Shown: positions 36,501-47,708, numbered from the stretch's first letter. The stretch is DNA of 64,000 bases from Streptomyces roseirectus (GCF_014489635.1 NZ_CP060828.1:8916001-8980000), one strand, 5' to 3'. A program made the numbers and translations. The notes: a model not told the origin generated them from the sequence alone.

Positions 36501-39500
36501 CGACGGGTGCCGCGAGCGGCGCCGGCAGCTCCCCGGCGAGGAGTTCGGCGTCGACCACGCAGCGGGCGCGCGACGCGTGCAGCACGCGGGCGCGGCGCAC
36601 CGGCGGCTGGTCGACACCGACCGGCACATAGGCGGCGCCCGCCGCCAGCACGCCCAGGACGGCGGCGATCTGGTCCGGCCCCTTGGGCAGCGACACGGCC
36701 ACCGTGTCGCCGGGCTCGATCCCGCGCTCGCGCAGCGCGGCGGCGATCCGCAGGGCGTGCGCGCTCAGCTCGCCGCGCGTCGCCGCGCCGTCCTCGCCCC
36801 ACAGCAGCGCGGGGGCGTCAGGCTCGGCGGCGGCCCGCTCGAAGAACGGCACGTGCAGGGCGTGTCCGTCGCCCGGGAGCCCCGTCGCGTTGGCCTCGTC
36901 GCGGACCGCCCGCTGCCCGGCGGGCAGCAGTTCGGGGCGCGGCGCCTGCCAGTCGCCGTCGGCGAGACGGTCGAGGAGCCGGCCGAACGCGTCGGCCATC
37001 GTCTCGACCAGCCCCTCGGGGAACAGGTCGCGCACCGCGTCCCACTGGTGGCGCAGCGATCCGCCCCGGCCCTCGTAGACCTGGAGGTCCAGCCACACCT
37101 GCGGGGTCTGGCTCACGCCCCACACCCGGGGCGGGAAGCCGTCGGGCGCGTCCATGGACACGCCGTCGTCGACGCCGAGGGCGCTGGTGAACACCACGGG
37201 GACGGTCGCGTCCCGCTCACCGCGCGTCCGGGCCAGCTCGCGCATCACCCACACCGCCGACACCGAGCGGTGGTCGAGGTCGCGCCACAGCCGCTCCTGC
37301 AGGCCGCGCACCCGGGTCAGCCAGCTCTCGCCGGGCTCCGGGTGGTGGGCGGCGAGCAGCAGGGACGTGAAGTCGCCGAGCACCCGGTTGATGTGCGGGT
37401 GCACCTCCTGCCGGTCGAACAGGGTGAGGTTGACGGTCAGTTCAGGGCCCTCGCTCCACGCGCCCAGCACCTCCGCGTACGCGGCGAGGAGCAGCGTGGA
37501 CGGGGTGATGCCGTGCTCGCGCGCCCGTTCCTTCAGCCGCGTCCAGCGCTCGGCCGTCAGCTCGCCGGGCGTGCGCGTGAACCGGGGCCGGTCGAGCAGG
37601 GCCGGATCCCGCGCGAGCGGCAGGCGGGGCGCCGGCGGCAGCGACGGCAGCCGTTCGAGCCAGTAGGCCCGGTCCGCCTCCAGCGCCTCGGGCGCCGGCC
37701 GCACCGAGGTGAGGTAGTCGCGGAACGTCAGCTCCACCGGCGGGAGTTCGGCGTCGGGGTCGGCGTACAGGGTGCCCAGTTCGGTGAAGACGGTCATCAT
37801 GCTGAGGCCGTCCAGGATCAGGTTGTCGAGGCTGACGCCGATCCGGGTGCGGTCGTCGCCGTGGCGTACGGCCCGGACGTCGAACAGGGGCCAGCGGGCG
37901 GGGTCGAGGACCTGGTGGGACATGTCCTCGCGCAGGGCGGCGAGCTGTTCCTCGCCTTCCGCCACGGGGATGGTGAACTCCGGTACCTCGGCGAGGACGT
38001 GCTGCCGGCCTTCCTCGTCGAAGACGGCCCGCAGCATCGGATGCCGGTCGATCAGCCGCCGCCAGGCCCGCTCCAGACGGGGGAGGTCGACCGCGACGCC
38101 GTCGAACTCCGAGTAGTAGTGGGAGCCGACCCCGCCGAGCCGCATCTCGCCGGCCCGGCCCAGCCAGTACGCCCGCTGCACGTCGGTGGCCGGGAACGGC
38201 TCGTGGGCGCGCTCCGGGTCGGCGGCGAGCCGGGTCTCCGGCCCGCTCTCGCCCAGGGTGAGCGTGCCGGCGTAGTCCTTGAGGACGGGACGGGTGAACA
38301 GGGCGGCGATCCTCGCGCCGCGCACCCCGCGCTCGCCGAGCCGGTGCAGCATGCGGGTGGCGAGCAGGCTGTCGCCGCCGAGGGCGAAGAAGTCGTCCTC
38401 CCGGTGCACGGCCTGGACGCCCAGCAGCTCCCGCCACACCTCGGCGACGCGTTCCTCGACCCCCGGCGCGGGCCGGGTCCCGGACGTCGGGGCCGCCTCG
38501 GCCCGGCCGGTGTGCCGGGCGAGCAGGTCGCGGACGGCACGCCGGTCCACCTTGCCGTTCGCGGTCAGCGGCATGAGCGGCAGGACGACCAGCCGGTCGG
38601 GAACCATGTACGAGGGGAGCAGCCCGGCGACCGCGTCCCGGACCGCGCCCGGCTCGCACGGCGCGGCCCGTGGGTCGCGCACCGCCCGGATGAGCAGCGC
38701 CGGTTCCTGGTCGCGTACGGCGGTGTCCGCGTCGGTGAACCCGTGGGCGCGCAGCAGTTGCTCCCACGCCGGGGCCGGCAGCAGGGGGCTGCCGGCGGCC
38801 CGCCGGGCGGGGTCGGCGTCCGCGAAGGCCCGGGTCGGCAGGGCGGCGCAGATCAGGCCGAGCGGCGGCAGGGCGCCCTGTTCGACGGCGAGCAGCAGCC
38901 CGCCGGGCGCCAGCAGGGCCGCCGCCTGGGCGACTCCGGCGGCCGGGTCGTCGAAGGCGTGCAGCGAGCCGAGGGCGAGGACGGCGTCGAACGCCCCGGG
39001 CAGGTGGTCGGGCAGCACGCCGTGCGGGAGGGCCTGGTAGCGGACCGGATGTCCGGCCAGCCGCTCGCGCGCCCGGTCGAGCAGGGTGGCGGACGTGTCG
39101 AGGAGGGTGAACTCGACGGCGTCGTCCGCGAGTTGGCGTATCACCCGCTGTGCGCCGAGGCCGCCGCGCGCTCCGACGACCGCGACCCGGGGCGCACGCC
39201 CCAGCTCCCGCGCGAGCCCTCGCAGGGCGTCGGCACAGTCCTCGGCGGCCGGCGCGCTCGCGGGCAGCGCGTCCAGGGCCGCTTCCGGGGCAAGGACGGG
39301 ATCGTCGAGGAGTTCGAGCGGGTCGCGTTCGCCGGTGAGCATGGCCCGCAGGTCGGGCAGGTGCAGCAGGAGACGGTCGAGGACGGGTTCGAGGCGGGTT
39401 CCGGCGACGCGCCGTGCCACGGCCTGCTCGTCGGCGTCGGCCGGCGCGGTGCGTCCGTGGCGGCCCAGCCAGTCCCGCCAGAGGTCCCTGACCCCGCGCA

Positions 39501-42500
39501 TCCGCGCGTCCGGTCGCAGGCCGGGGGTGAGGATCCGGCCGAGGACGTGGGCGACGACCTCCGTCTCCAGCGGATCCGGGCGCGCGGCCGACACCGAGGT
39601 CCGCACGCCCGCGTCGGCCGGCTCGGTCGCGCGCGTCGCGGGCGCGCAGGCGGCCACGAGCATGTGCCGCTCACCGCCGGTGACCGCCGCGACCGCCCGG
39701 CCCACTCCGGGCGCCCGCTCCAGCGCGGCCTCGACCTCGCCCAGCTCCACCCGGTGACCGCGCAGCTTGACCTGCGAGTCGGCGCGGCCCAGGAACTCGA
39801 CGACGGCACCCGGCCGGTAGCGCGCGAGGTCACCGGTGCGGTACCAGCGTCCGCCCTCGTGCGTCACGAACCGGTCGGCCGTGCGCTCCGGGTCGCCCAG
39901 ATAGCCGTCGGCCACCCCGGCGCCGCCGATCCACAGCTCGCCCGGCACCCAGTCGGGGCAGTCCCGGTCCCGGGCGTCGACGACGCGACAGCGCACGTTG
40001 CGCAGGGGAGTGCCGTACGGGATCGCGGCCCAGTCCTGCGGCACCGCCCCGCCGGTGATCTCGCACACCGTGGAGTGGATCGCCGTCTCCGTGGTGCCGC
40101 CGAGCGCGACGAACCGGCAGCCGGGCGCCCGTCCGGCGAGCCGGCCCGGCAGGTCGACGCCCACCCAGTCGCCGCCCAGCAGGACGACGCGCAGCCCGGC
40201 GAGCCCGTCCCCGCCGCTGCTCAGCAGCATGTCGAGGACGGAGGGCACGCAGTTGAGGACGGTGACGCGGTGCCGGGCCATCAGCGCGTGCCAGCGTGCC
40301 GCGTCCCGGCGCTCCTCCTCTCCGACGAGGACCACCGCGCCACCGGCGGAGAGCGGTCCGAAGAGGTCGTAGACGGACAGGTCGAAGTCGAGCGCGGACA
40401 GCGCGAACGTGCGGTCGCCCTCGCCGATGCCGAAGCGCTGGTCGAGGTCGTCGACCGTGTTGCGGGCGGCGCGGTGCGGGACGACGACGCCCTTGGGCTC
40501 GCCGGTCGACCCGGAGGTGAAGATGACGTACGCCGGATCGCCGTCCGCCACCGTCACCGCCTCCTTGACCGGCGCGTGCGCCGACGCGGCGGACACGGTC
40601 AGTGCCGCCACGCCGTCGGGCAGCGGCTCGGCGGCCTCGTGCACGAACGCGGCACGGACACCGGCCGTGCGCAGGACGCGGTCGCGGCGGGCCGGCGGAT
40701 GGGCGGACCCGACCGGCACATAGGCGGCGCCCGTGACCAGGCAGCCGAGGACGGCGGCGATCTGGTCGGGCCCCTTGGGCAGGCAGACCGCGACCCGGTC
40801 GCCCGGTCCGACGGCGTGCGCGGCGAGGGCGGCGGCGATCCGCCGGGCCCGGTCGGCGAGTTCGCCGTACGACAGAGAGTCGCCCTCGCCCCACAGCAGC
40901 GCGGGCCGATCGGGCTCGCGGTCGGCGCGGTGCAGGAAGTCCTCGTGGAGGAGCAGCCCGGTGCGCGGGCCGTCCGTGTCGTTGGCCCGCGCGCGGGCCG
41001 CCCGCTGGTCGTCCGGCAGCAGGTCCGGGACGGGCTCGCGCCACGGGGTGTCGGACGCCGCGAGCCGGTCGACGAGCGTGCGGTACGCGGCGAACATCGC
41101 GTCCAGCATCCCGTCGGGGAACGCCTGCTCCAGCGCGTCCCAGTTGACGAGGAGCCCGCCGTCCAGCTCGGTGACCTGGGCGTCGAGCCACACCTGGGGG
41201 CCCTGGGAGATGATCCACACGGGCCGTCCGAAGCAGGCGCGCACGTCCTCGGAGAACAGCTCGCCCAGGTTCAGGGCGCTGGTGAACACGACGGGTGCGA
41301 GGACCCGTCCGCCGTCGGGCTGGGCCCGGTTGAGGTCGCGCAGGACCTCGACGCCGGAGTAGGAGGCGTGGGCGGCGTCGTCGAGGAACCGTTCCTGCGT
41401 GGCGCGGGCCCGGTCCTGGAAGGAGGCGGTGCCGCAGACGTCGGCGGCGAGCAGGACGGATCCGGTGAAGTCGCCGACGAGCAGGGGCACGTCGGGGTGC
41501 AGCGGTTCGCGGTCGAACAGGGGCACGTTGAGGAGGAAGCGCTGCTCGGCGCTCCAGGCCGCGAGGACCTCGCAGTAGGCGGCGGCCAGCGCCATGGCCG
41601 GGGTGACGCCGTGCCGGTGGGCGCGGGCGAACAGGGCCTCGCGCTGCTCGGGCGGCAGCCAGTGGTGGCGCCGGGTGACGCGGGGGTGCTCCGCCGTCGA
41701 CGCGCCGGGCAGGACGGGCAGGGCGGGGGCGCCGGGCAGGTCCGGCAGGCGGGCGGCCCACCAGGCGGCGTCCCGCCTCAGGTCGCGCGCCCGGTCGGCG
41801 GAGGCGGCGCGGTCGGCGAGGTAGCGGCGGTAGCTGTAGCCGATGGGGGAGAGGGGGCCGGTGCCGCGGTAGAGCGTGGCCAGGTCGGCGAGCAGGACCC
41901 GCAGGCTGAGCGCGTCGGCGGCGAGCATGTCGAGGTTGAGGTGCGTACGGGTGCGGCCGTCCGGCAGCAGGGACAGCTGGACGTCGAAGACCTCGCCGTC
42001 GCCGACCCGCAGCATGCGGTGCGACAACTCGTCGCGCAGCCGCTCCAGCCGCCGGGCGGCCTCGTCCTCGGGCAGTGCGCGGAGGTCGTGCACGCGCAGT
42101 CCCGGCCACTCGGCGGCGGTGGGGGTGTGCTGGCGGCCGTCGTCGCCGAACACGGCACGCAGTTGCGCGTGCCGGGCGAGCAGGGCGCGTACGGCCTGCT
42201 CCAGGCGCCGCGGGTCGACGCCCTCGCCGTCGAACTCGTTGTAGAAGTGCGCGGCGACACCGCCGAGTTGGTGTTCCTTGCCGCGCCCGACCCAGTAGGC
42301 GTGCTGCATCAGCGCCAGGTCGAAGGGCGAGGTCTCGTCGGCGGATATCTCAGGGGCCGGGGCGGCGGCGGGGGTGACGTCGTCGGTACATCGCTCGGCG
42401 GCGAGCGCGCTCCAGGCGTGCAGGGTGGGTGTGCGGGCGAGTTCGGCGAACGTCAGGCGGATGCCGTCCCGGCGCAGGGCGCCGGCCACGGTCATCAGGC

Positions 42501-42618
42501 GGATGGAGTCGAGCCCCTGCTCGATGAGGTTGTCGCCCGCGTCGACGTGCTCGGCGTCGGGGCCGAGCCAGTCGGTGAGCAGCGGGCGGATCGATCGCAG
42601 CGGATCGCGTTGTGACAC
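33505..42618 (-). CDS. NRPS A: ArCP-Cy-A(E/MT-like)-PCP-Cy-A-PCP-Cy-PCP
   Basis: 3037-aa synthetase from a GTG start. Order: aryl carrier (Ser38 in EQGLDSIR), Cy1 (~98-525; DMLAADALS at 230-238), A1 (~555-985) with an inserted methyltransferase-like domain (~1015-1310) of the kind that acts as epimerase in PchE/Irp2, PCP1 (Ser1417), Cy2 (~1473-1895; DNLILDGLS 1598-1606), A2 (~1915-2395), PCP2 (Ser2443), Cy3 (~2500-2900; DNLILDGLS 2624-2632), PCP3 (Ser2982). The last module has no A domain, as in Irp2, so PCP3 must be loaded in trans. Specificity residues: A2 D-L-Y-N-L-S-M-I-W (Cys-like); A1 D-L-Y-N-L-G-L-I-H, which departs from Cys codes. It starts the chain on salicylate and builds up to three rings. 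Confidence 0.93.
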   Translation of the reverse strand: MSQRDPLRSIRPLLTDWLGPDAEHVDAGDNLIEQGLDSIRLMTVAGALRRDGIRLTFAELARTPTLHAWSALAAERCTDDVTPAAAPAPEISADETSPFDLALMQHAYWVGRGKEHQLGGVAAHFYNEFDGEGVDPRRLEQAVRALLARHAQLRAVFGDDGRQHTPTAAEWPGLRVHDLRALPEDEAARRLERLRDELSHRMLRVGDGEVFDVQLSLLPDGRTRTHLNLDMLAADALSLRVLLADLATLYRGTGPLSPIGYSYRRYLADRAASADRARDLRRDAAWWAARLPDLPGAPALPVLPGASTAEHPRVTRRHHWLPPEQREALFARAHRHGVTPAMALAAAYCEVLAAWSAEQRFLLNVPLFDREPLHPDVPLLVGDFTGSVLLAADVCGTASFQDRARATQERFLDDAAHASYSGVEVLRDLNRAQPDGGRVLAPVVFTSALNLGELFSEDVRACFGRPVWIISQGPQVWLDAQVTELDGGLLVNWDALEQAFPDGMLDAMFAAYRTLVDRLAASDTPWREPVPDLLPDDQRAARARANDTDGPRTGLLLHEDFLHRADREPDRPALLWGEGDSLSYGELADRARRIAAALAAHAVGPGDRVAVCLPKGPDQIAAVLGCLVTGAAYVPVGSAHPPARRDRVLRTAGVRAAFVHEAAEPLPDGVAALTVSAASAHAPVKEAVTVADGDPAYVIFTSGSTGEPKGVVVPHRAARNTVDDLDQRFGIGEGDRTFALSALDFDLSVYDLFGPLSAGGAVVLVGEEERRDAARWHALMARHRVTVLNCVPSVLDMLLSSGGDGLAGLRVVLLGGDWVGVDLPGRLAGRAPGCRFVALGGTTETAIHSTVCEITGGAVPQDWAAIPYGTPLRNVRCRVVDARDRDCPDWVPGELWIGGAGVADGYLGDPERTADRFVTHEGGRWYRTGDLARYRPGAVVEFLGRADSQVKLRGHRVELGEVEAALERAPGVGRAVAAVTGGERHMLVAACAPATRATEPADAGVRTSVSAARPDPLETEVVAHVLGRILTPGLRPDARMRGVRDLWRDWLGRHGRTAPADADEQAVARRVAGTRLEPVLDRLLLHLPDLRAMLTGERDPLELLDDPVLAPEAALDALPASAPAAEDCADALRGLARELGRAPRVAVVGARGGLGAQRVIRQLADDAVEFTLLDTSATLLDRARERLAGHPVRYQALPHGVLPDHLPGAFDAVLALGSLHAFDDPAAGVAQAAALLAPGGLLLAVEQGALPPLGLICAALPTRAFADADPARRAAGSPLLPAPAWEQLLRAHGFTDADTAVRDQEPALLIRAVRDPRAAPCEPGAVRDAVAGLLPSYMVPDRLVVLPLMPLTANGKVDRRAVRDLLARHTGRAEAAPTSGTRPAPGVEERVAEVWRELLGVQAVHREDDFFALGGDSLLATRMLHRLGERGVRGARIAALFTRPVLKDYAGTLTLGESGPETRLAADPERAHEPFPATDVQRAYWLGRAGEMRLGGVGSHYYSEFDGVAVDLPRLERAWRRLIDRHPMLRAVFDEEGRQHVLAEVPEFTIPVAEGEEQLAALREDMSHQVLDPARWPLFDVRAVRHGDDRTRIGVSLDNLILDGLSMMTVFTELGTLYADPDAELPPVELTFRDYLTSVRPAPEALEADRAYWLERLPSLPPAPRLPLARDPALLDRPRFTRTPGELTAERWTRLKERAREHGITPSTLLLAAYAEVLGAWSEGPELTVNLTLFDRQEVHPHINRVLGDFTSLLLAAHHPEPGESWLTRVRGLQERLWRDLDHRSVSAVWVMRELARTRGERDATVPVVFTSALGVDDGVSMDAPDGFPPRVWGVSQTPQVWLDLQVYEGRGGSLRHQWDAVRDLFPEGLVETMADAFGRLLDRLADGDWQAPRPELLPAGQRAVRDEANATGLPGDGHALHVPFFERAAAEPDAPALLWGEDGAATRGELSAHALRIAAALRERGIEPGDTVAVSLPKGPDQIAAVLGVLAAGAAYVPVGVDQPPVRRARVLHASRARCVVDAELLAGELPAPLAAPVAADPDSCAYVIFTSGSTGEPKGVEVTHRAAANTVDDITARHGVGPGDRVLAVSALDFDLSVYDVFGLLGAGGALVLVGEDERRDAQRWRDLTARHDVTVWNTVPMLLDMLLTASAGQAPPRLRLALVSGDWVPLDLPARLAEASGDGCRLIAMGGATEAAIWSNHFDATAGAPRGWPSVPYGTPLRAQRFRVAGPHGEDCPDWVPGELWIGGAGVATGYRGDPERTADRFVTHDGGRWYRTGDLGRYRPGGLLEFLGRRDHQLKIRGHRTELGEVDAALLAQPGVARAVTVATGPRGQQRLTAFLVPDGELDIVEVERRLADHLPAHAVPSALVPLPEGLPLTANGKVDRTALADRAAGLDTAPERGERPAGAAEQLLAAAWSDLLGAGQVGREDDFFALGGDSLLATRLVARLREAGVEGARIAALFTRPVLKDYAATLTLGVEERAPVLVPDPEHAHDPFPATDVQQAYWIGRTDRLDLGGVGSHYYSETDEEGTDVAVVERAWRRLIERHPMLRAVFDEEGRQQVLAEVPEFTIPVAEGEDQLAVMREEMSHQTLDPARWPLFDVRAVRYGEGRVRIGVSLDNLILDGLSMMIVFTELRQLCEDPDAELPPLDVTFRDYLASARPSPKTLAADQAYWSERLPSLPPAPRLPLVRDPSEVGRPRFERRATHLPKDVWERLREQARAYGVTPSVLLLAVYAEALGEHAESPELTVNLTLFDRQEIHPHINRIAGDFTSLLLAAHHPRTGESWLARLRGLQARLWNDLDHRSVSAVWVMRRLALEQGARAAAMPVVFTSALGIDDDRARLLTPPHWAVSQTPQVWLDHQVMEDAEGLRLTWDAVVGLLPEELPGALADRQSSLLAELAGADDWDALILNTGLEGTGLEASAREGDRPATQATGTDPGGPPEGPTEELVAALWTGLLQPPAGRDEGFFAAGGDSLLATRLIARLRERTGVEVPLRAFFTAPTVAALAAAVDDTRKTTETTHRTWEEGEL

Positions 42619-42692
42619 TTCGTTACCAGCCTTGCCTGTGGGGTGCCCGGGAGGCCGGGACGGCGCGGATACGGAGCGATGGCATCCAGTTA

Positions 42693-42722
42693 TTGAAAAT
42701 GGTATTCATTTCCTACAATACT
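42693..42722. promoter_or_regulatory. Divergent promoter with Zur-box-like element between NRPS and ligase operons
   Basis: The 15-bp element TGAAAATGGTATTCA (42694-42708) is an imperfect 7-1-7 palindrome sharing TGnAnATGnTnnTCr with two sites near zur. For the forward operon it overlaps a TTGAAA -35 (42693-42698); TACAAT (42714-42719) or AATACT (42717-42722) could be the -10. It lies 76 nt upstream of the NRPS A start and 69 nt upstream of the ligase start, so one bound repressor could silence both directions. Zur control of the homologous coelibactin promoter region has been reported in S. coelicolor. Confidence 0.7.
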
Positions 42723-42776
42723 TTCGGGGCCGGGAACAAGTCCCCGGCGAGAACGTCACAGAAGGGATGGATCCAC

Positions 42777-44420
42777 GTGCTCGACGGCTGTACGCCCTGG
42801 CCCGATGAACTCGCCGCCCGCTACCGGGCATCCGGCCACTGGCGAGGGGAAACGTTCGACCGGCTGCTGCGCGCCTGGGCCCGCGCCCACCCGCACCGCA
42901 CCGCCCTCGTCCACCGCGAACGGCGGCTGAGCTACGCCGGTCTTGAGGCCGCCGCCGACCGTGTCGCGCGCAGGCTCGCCGGGCTCGGGATCGCGGCCGG
43001 GGACCGGGTGGTCCTCCAACTGCCCAACATCCCCGAGTTCTTCGCCGTGTTCTTCGCCCTCCAGCGGCTCGGCGCCGTGCCCGTCCTGGCGCTCCCGCTG
43101 CACCGGCGCAGCGAGATCGTCCACCTGTGCCGGCTGTCCGAGGCCGTGGCGTACGTCGTCCCGGACGTCCACCAGGGCTTCGACCACCGGGAGTTGGCCG
43201 CCGAGGCGCTGAAGGAGGCCCCCGGCCTGCGGCACGTCCTGGTCGTGGGCGACCCGGGCCCCCACACCCCGCTCGACGGGCCCGGCACCGACGTGCCCGC
43301 CGGCCCCGACGACCCCTCGGACGTGGCGCTGCTGCTCGTCTCCGGCGGCACCACCGGCCTGCCCAAGCTGATCCCGCGCACCCACGACGACTACGCGTAC
43401 AACGTCCGCGCGAGCGCCGAGACGTGCCGCTTCGGACCGGACACCGTCTACCTCGCCGCGCTGCCCGTCGCCCACAACTTCGCGCTCGGCTGCCCCGGCG
43501 TCCTCGGCGCCCTGCACGCGGGCGGCACGGCGGTCCTCACCGACGAACCCGACCCCGACGCCGCCTTCGCCCTCATGGAACGCGAACGCGTGACCGCGAC
43601 CGCCCTGGTGCCCCCGACCGCCCGCATCTGGGCGGCGGCGACCGAATGGGCCGAGGCGGACCTCACCGCGCTGCGGCTCCTCCAGGTCGGCGGCGCCCGC
43701 CTGCTGCCCGAGCACGCCCAGCAGGTGCGCGACGCCTTCGGCCCCGTCCTCCAGCAGGTGTTCGGCATGGCCGAGGGCCTGCTCAACTACACCGAACCCG
43801 ACGCCCCGCAGGACGTCGTCCTGCACACACAGGGCCGCCCGCTGTCCCTGGACGACGAGATCCGCGTCGTCGACGAGCACGACCGCGACGTCCCGCCCGG
43901 CACGACCGGACGGCTCCTCACCCGCGGCCCCTACACCCTGCGCGGCTACTACCGCGCCGACGAGCACAACGCCACCGCCTTCACCGCCGACGGCTACTAC
44001 CGCACCGGCGACCTCGTACGGCGCACCCCCACCGGCCATCTGGTCGTGGAGGGCCGCGTGAAGGAGCAGATCAACCGCGGGGGCGACAAGGTGGCCGCCG
44101 CCGAGGTCGAGGAACAGCTCGCGCACCACCCGGCGGTCCTCGACACGGCCGTCGTGCCCGTCCCCGACGACCTGCTCGGCGAACGCACCTGCGCGTTCGT
44201 CGTCCCCAGGCCCGGCGCCACCGCGCCCGGCAGGAACGAGGCCGCCGCCTTCCTCCGCGAACGCGGCCTGGCCCCGTACAAGGTCCCCGACCGGATCGAG
44301 ACGCTCGACGCCCTCCCGGTGACGGCCGTCGGCAAGACCGACAAGAAGGCACTGACGGAACTCGCCCGCAAGCTCGCCGCCGGAGGTTCGGCGCGCAAGG
44401 AAGGGAACCCCCGCTCATGA
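42777..44420 (+). CDS. Salicylate-AMP ligase (YbtE/DhbE family)
   Basis: 547-aa free-standing aryl-acid adenylating enzyme that activates salicylate and loads it on the aryl carrier of NRPS A. The N-terminal [20 protein letters not shown] is diagnostic of DhbE/EntE/YbtE enzymes. Core motifs are [35 protein letters not shown] (aryl-pocket region with Asn), [21 protein letters not shown] and the C-terminal GKTDKKAL with the catalytic Lys. A GTG with a GAAGGG element ~10 nt upstream is preferred; the longer frame from 42612 would cover the promoter. Coupled by 4-nt overlap to the salicylate synthase. Confidence 0.94.
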   Translation: MLDGCTPWPDELAARYRASGHWRGETFDRLLRAWARAHPHRTALVHRERRLSYAGLEAAADRVARRLAGLGIAAGDRVVLQLPNIPEFFAVFFALQRLGAVPVLALPLHRRSEIVHLCRLSEAVAYVVPDVHQGFDHRELAAEALKEAPGLRHVLVVGDPGPHTPLDGPGTDVPAGPDDPSDVALLLVSGGTTGLPKLIPRTHDDYAYNVRASAETCRFGPDTVYLAALPVAHNFALGCPGVLGALHAGGTAVLTDEPDPDAAFALMERERVTATALVPPTARIWAAATEWAEADLTALRLLQVGGARLLPEHAQQVRDAFGPVLQQVFGMAEGLLNYTEPDAPQDVVLHTQGRPLSLDDEIRVVDEHDRDVPPGTTGRLLTRGPYTLRGYYRADEHNATAFTADGYYRTGDLVRRTPTGHLVVEGRVKEQINRGGDKVAAAEVEEQLAHHPAVLDTAVVPVPDDLLGERTCAFVVPRPGATAPGRNEAAAFLRERGLAPYKVPDRIETLDALPVTAVGKTDKKALTELARKLAAGGSARKEGNPRS

Positions 44421-45814
44421 CCAGCCCCACCACGATCGCCGGTACGTCCTGGGAGGGCTGGGCCGAAGCCCTGCCCCCGTCGTGTCCCGAGCACGTCGTC
44501 GAATCCCCCGCCGACCCGGCGGAGGCCGCCGTGCGCCTCGCCGGCTCCGGCCTCGGCGGCGAGTACGTCGTCTACGAACGGGCCGGGACCTGGACCTACG
44601 CCGCCGCTCCCGCCGCGACGCTCACCCTGGACGCCGAGTCGGTCGTCGCACGCTGCGGGAACCAGGCGGTGGTCCAGCCCCTCGGCGCGGCGCCGCTGGA
44701 GCAGGTCGCCGAGGCCCTGGCCCGGCTGCCGCACCAGGACTGGCGGGTGTACGGCTGGGCCGCCTTCGAACTCGCCCACCTCCTGCACGCCGACACCGGG
44801 AACCCCGGGGACGCCCCCCTGCTCCACCTCATGCTGCCGGCCATAGAGGTCACCCTCACCCCGGGCACGGCACGCATCCGGACGGCCGACCCGGAACACC
44901 TGCCGCTCCTCGCCAAAGCCCTGGCCGGTTCCACGAGTTCGGCCGGCACGGGGCTCACCGACGCGGAGAACCTGGTGCGGTCCGCGCCGGGCCCCTACCG
45001 GCACGCCGTCGCCCGCACCGTGGCCGACATCCAGGCCGGGCTCGTCCAGAAGACCGTGCTCTCCCGCCCCCTGCCCCTCCCCTCGGCCCCCGATCTGGGC
45101 GCCACCTACCTCACGGGCCGCCGCGCCAACACCCCCGCCCGGTCCTTCCTGCTCGACCTGGGCGGCTGGCGGGCGGCGGGCTTCAGCCCCGAGACCGTCG
45201 TCGAGGTCGAGGCGGCCGGCCGCCGCGTCTCCACCCAGCCGCTCGCCGGCACCAGAGCCCTCGGCACGAACGCCGAGGACACCGCGCGGCTGCGCGCCGA
45301 ACTCCTCGGCGACCCCAAGGAGATCCACGAACACGCGCTCTCCGTGCGCCTCGCCGTCGACGAACTCACCGCGATCTGCCGCCCGGGCACGGTCGTCGTC
45401 GAGGACTTCATGACGGTCCTGGAACGCGGATCGGTCCAGCACCTCGCGTCCCGCGCCGCCGGACAGCTCGCCGAGGACCGCAGCCCGTGGGACGCGTTCG
45501 CCGCGCTGTTCCCCGCCATCACCGCCACCGGCTGCCCGAAACCCGAGGCCCTGCGCACCATCAGCCGCCACGAGAGCGAACCGCGCGGGCTGTACGCCGG
45601 AGCCGTGTTCACCGCCGACGCCGCCGGCTCCCTCGACGCGGCACTCGTCCTGCGCACGGTCTTCGAACGCGACGGCCGCGGCTGGCTGCGCGCGGGCGCC
45701 GGGATCATGGGCCAGTCGACCCCCGAGCGCGAATGGGAGGAGACCTGCGAAAAACTCCGCAGCGTCGCCCCGCACCTGCACCTGCGCCCGGAGACACCGC
45801 CCGCGCAACCATGA
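44417..45814 (+). CDS. Salicylate synthase (Irp9/MbtI/YbtS family)
   Basis: 465-aa chorismate-utilising enzyme that converts chorismate through isochorismate to salicylate and pyruvate. Family blocks: [88 protein letters not shown] and [27 protein letters not shown]. The EIHEH and C-terminal acidic residues are the Mg ligands of this family. The ATG overlaps the ligase stop by 4 nt. It supplies the NRPS starter, so the island needs only chorismate and amino acids. Confidence 0.94.
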   Translation: MTSPTTIAGTSWEGWAEALPPSCPEHVVESPADPAEAAVRLAGSGLGGEYVVYERAGTWTYAAAPAATLTLDAESVVARCGNQAVVQPLGAAPLEQVAEALARLPHQDWRVYGWAAFELAHLLHADTGNPGDAPLLHLMLPAIEVTLTPGTARIRTADPEHLPLLAKALAGSTSSAGTGLTDAENLVRSAPGPYRHAVARTVADIQAGLVQKTVLSRPLPLPSAPDLGATYLTGRRANTPARSFLLDLGGWRAAGFSPETVVEVEAAGRRVSTQPLAGTRALGTNAEDTARLRAELLGDPKEIHEHALSVRLAVDELTAICRPGTVVVEDFMTVLERGSVQHLASRAAGQLAEDRSPWDAFAALFPAITATGCPKPEALRTISRHESEPRGLYAGAVFTADAAGSLDAALVLRTVFERDGRGWLRAGAGIMGQSTPEREWEETCEKLRSVAPHLHLRPETPPAQP

Positions 45815-46041
45815 CGAACGCCGGGCCGGTCCGGTGTCTACGGGGACGAGGCTGATCGTCACGACGGTCGGCAGGAAGCCGGAGGCGGTCCGCGCGGTGA
45901 GGGCGGCCGGCAGCACGATCAGCACCGGCCAGGCCGCGCCGTTCTCCCGCCTCCTCGCTCCCGGCCGCCGCGCTCCTCCTGCCCCCCCGGACGCCGGCCC
46001 CCGCCGCACCCACCTTCCGAACAGTGACCCTCGGTGGACGT
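45815..46041. other. Non-coding stretch with a possible membrane-protein fragment
   Basis: No complete gene. On the reverse strand about 45835-45945 reads as a hydrophobic piece (AAWPVLIVLPAALTA and GFLPTVVTISLV) with no start or stop context. It could be the relic of a transporter or sensor gene; weak evidence. Confidence 0.3.
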
Positions 46042-46083
46042 GCGCCCGCCCGGCCCCCCGCTGAGGGAGGACCGGGCGGGCGC
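46042..46083. terminator. 12-bp GC hairpin
   Basis: Perfect inverted repeat (46042-46053 with 46072-46083) that can extend into the loop. It lies 18 nt beyond the end of the decayed reverse-strand gene (TAA at 46102-46104) and would also stop forward transcripts from the salicylate operon. Confidence 0.7.
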
Positions 46084-46101
46084 TTCGGTCACGTCGGGCG
46101 G

Positions 46102-46384
46102 TTACCCGGCGACGACCGTCCCCGTCAGCGGTGCGTACCACGTCGATCTTGAGCTTGGTGCCGTCACCGCCGTTCCAGCAGCGGGCGTTGACGCCGAGTG
46201 TGCTGCTGCGCGGGACGAAGTCCTGCGTGGCACTTGGTGGGCTTGTGGCTCTTCGGGCCCCAGACCAGGTGCCAGCTCGCCTTCGCGGCGGAAGCCTCGG
46301 TCTGCGAGGTGGCGCCGCTACCGCGAGCCCGGTGCCCAGCGCCACGGTGGCCGTCGCCAGGGCGAGGCTCTTTCGTGCCGTCAT
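46102..46384 (-). pseudogene. Decayed small secreted protein
   Basis: A signal peptide (MTARKSLALATATVALGTGLA) begins at an ATG, but the continuation is scattered over three frames. TSQTEASAAKASWHLVWGPK is in the second frame, STLGVNARCWNGGDGTKLKI back in the first, and LTGTVVAG followed by TAA in the third. Joined, these pieces would make a secreted protein of roughly 90-95 residues with a Trp-containing repeat-like core. At least three frameshifts are needed, so the gene is broken or the sequence has errors. Function of the ancestor is unknown. Confidence 0.7.
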
Positions 46385-46587
46385 CGTGTCGAATCCTTTC
46401 CCGGACCACGGCCGGGTTCCCCCGTCGGGCCCCCGTGTCGACCGTGTCCGCGCGGCGCCCCGGGCCGCGTCCGGCAGCGGGTTGAACTCCCCGCAGGCCC
46501 GCGGCGGTAGGCGCCTGGTTCCTGCGTCTTTCGCGGTACCGCGGGAGTTTGACGTCCCGCCACCCGCCCCGCGGTTACGCTGCGGCA

Positions 46588-46737
46588 ATGCGGATCCGTC
46601 CCCCGGTCCGGGCCGGCCCGGCAGCCGACGCGCTGATCGCCGCGGCGCTCGCCGGCGTGGCCGTGCTCCTCGGGCAGGAAGCGGCTGACTCTGCCCACCT
46701 CCGCGCAGGCCGCGGGCGAAGGGGGAGACGCATCGGG
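46588..46737 (+). pseudogene. Remnant of a histidine kinase N-terminus
   Basis: An ATG opens MRIRPPVRAGPAADALIAAALAGVAVLLGQEAA, a short basic stretch and a single hydrophobic helix as at the start of NarL-partner sensor kinases. It then passes within about 15 codons into the response regulator frame. The whole kinase core is absent, consistent with a deletion that joined the first and last few codons. The family call rests mainly on the adjacent response regulator. Confidence 0.45.
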
Positions 46738-47345
46738 ATGACCAGGGTGCTCGTCGTCGACGACCAGTTCCTGATCCGCGCCGGACTGGTGGGGCTGCTG
46801 CGCGCGGCACCCGGCATCGAGGTGGTCGGCGAGGCGGGCGACGGCGAGGAGGCCATCGCCCTGGCCGCACGGACCCGTCCCGACGTGATCCTCATGGACA
46901 TCCGGATGCCCGGCATGAGCGGCGTCGCGGCCACCGAGAGGATCCTCGCCGACGCGCCGGACCCGCCGCCCCGCGTCCTCGTCCTGACCACCTTCGACCT
47001 GGACGAGTACGTCTACGGCGCCCTGCGCGCCGGCGGGGGAGACGCGCTCTTCGCGCCCAGCGTCACGCGCCGCCTGGTCGAGGCGTTCGCCCAACGGGCC
47101 GCGCACACCGGACGGACGAACCCCCGCCCGATCTGGGCGCGTTGACCGCGCGCGAGGTGGAGGTGCTGCGGCTGACCGCCAGAGGGCTGTCCAACCTGGA
47201 GATCGCCGGTGAACTGTTCATCAGCGAGGCGACCGTCAAGACGCACCTCAACCGCACGATGACCAAACTGGACCTGGGGAGCAGGGCGCAGGCCGTGGTG
47301 GTGGCGTACGAGACGGGGTTGGTGACTCCACGGGGCGCGCGCTGA
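46738..47345 (+). pseudogene. Broken NarL/LuxR-type response regulator
   Basis: The receiver starts normally (MTRVLVVDDQFLIRAGLVGLL; phospho-Asp in VILMDIRMPG; LVLTTFDLDEYVYGALRAG). It then jumps to GDALFAPSVTRRL, losing about 20-25 residues that in intact relatives hold the conserved Lys (LLKD). Near 47123-47130 the frame shifts: the first frame ends at 47145, while the LuxR helix-turn-helix (LTAREVEVLRLTARGLSNLEI through EATVKTHLNR) continues in another frame to 47345. A 67-aa DNA-binding piece could still be made from 47142, but a regulated protein cannot. Confidence 0.82.
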
Positions 47346-47705
47346 CGGGGGCACTGCTGCGTACGCGGGGTTCCGGCACCGCCCACCGCGTCGGGGGCGA
47401 CCGCGCTGACCGCCGTCCCGGCGACGGCCGCGCCCACGGCGACCCAGGCCGACCAGGGGAACCAGGCGTGGTACTGCGGGTACGACAACCGGGTGACGCC
47501 GCCCACCATCCGGCAGGGGAACAGCGGCAACACCGTCCGTGAGGCCCAGTGCCTGCTGGTGTTCCGGGGCTACAGCGTGGGTCCGTCCGGCATCGACGGG
47601 ATCATCGGCCCCATCACCTGGAACCGGCTGCGCAACGGCTGCCGACGACCACGAGGACCGCCGACCTCCTTCCGCGAGGGGGGTCGGTTTCGCAGAGGAA
47701 GGTGA
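47346..47705 (+). pseudogene. Truncated secreted peptidoglycan-binding-domain protein
   Basis: Open frame without an ATG or credible start. It shows the end of a signal peptide (ALTAVPATAAP), WYCGYDNRVTPPTIRQGNSG and AQCLLVFRGYSVGPSGIDG followed directly by IIGPITWNRLRNG. In PG_binding_1 domains about 20-25 residues (the FGxxTxxAVxxFQxxxGLxVDG part) separate these two pieces, so an internal block has been lost, probably between the two DG-encoding repeats. The frame then runs into unrelated sequence. Confidence 0.7.
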
Positions 47706-47708
47706 GCC

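Noticed and set aside
28136..42615. Very long forward-strand open frames (2088 and 3063 codons) opposite the NRPS genes
   Set aside because: They are antisense shadows produced by extreme third-position GC in the NRPS genes; their translations show no domain motifs.
42694..42708. Iron box for a DmdR/IdeR-type regulator in the NRPS promoter
   Set aside because: The site does not fit the TTAGGTTAGGCTAACCTAA iron-box pattern and matches the Zur-type 7-1-7 element instead.
42612..42776. Longer N-terminus for the salicylate-AMP ligase
   Set aside because: It would translate the promoter and Zur-box region. The DhbE/YbtE-type N-terminus starts at the GTG at 42777.
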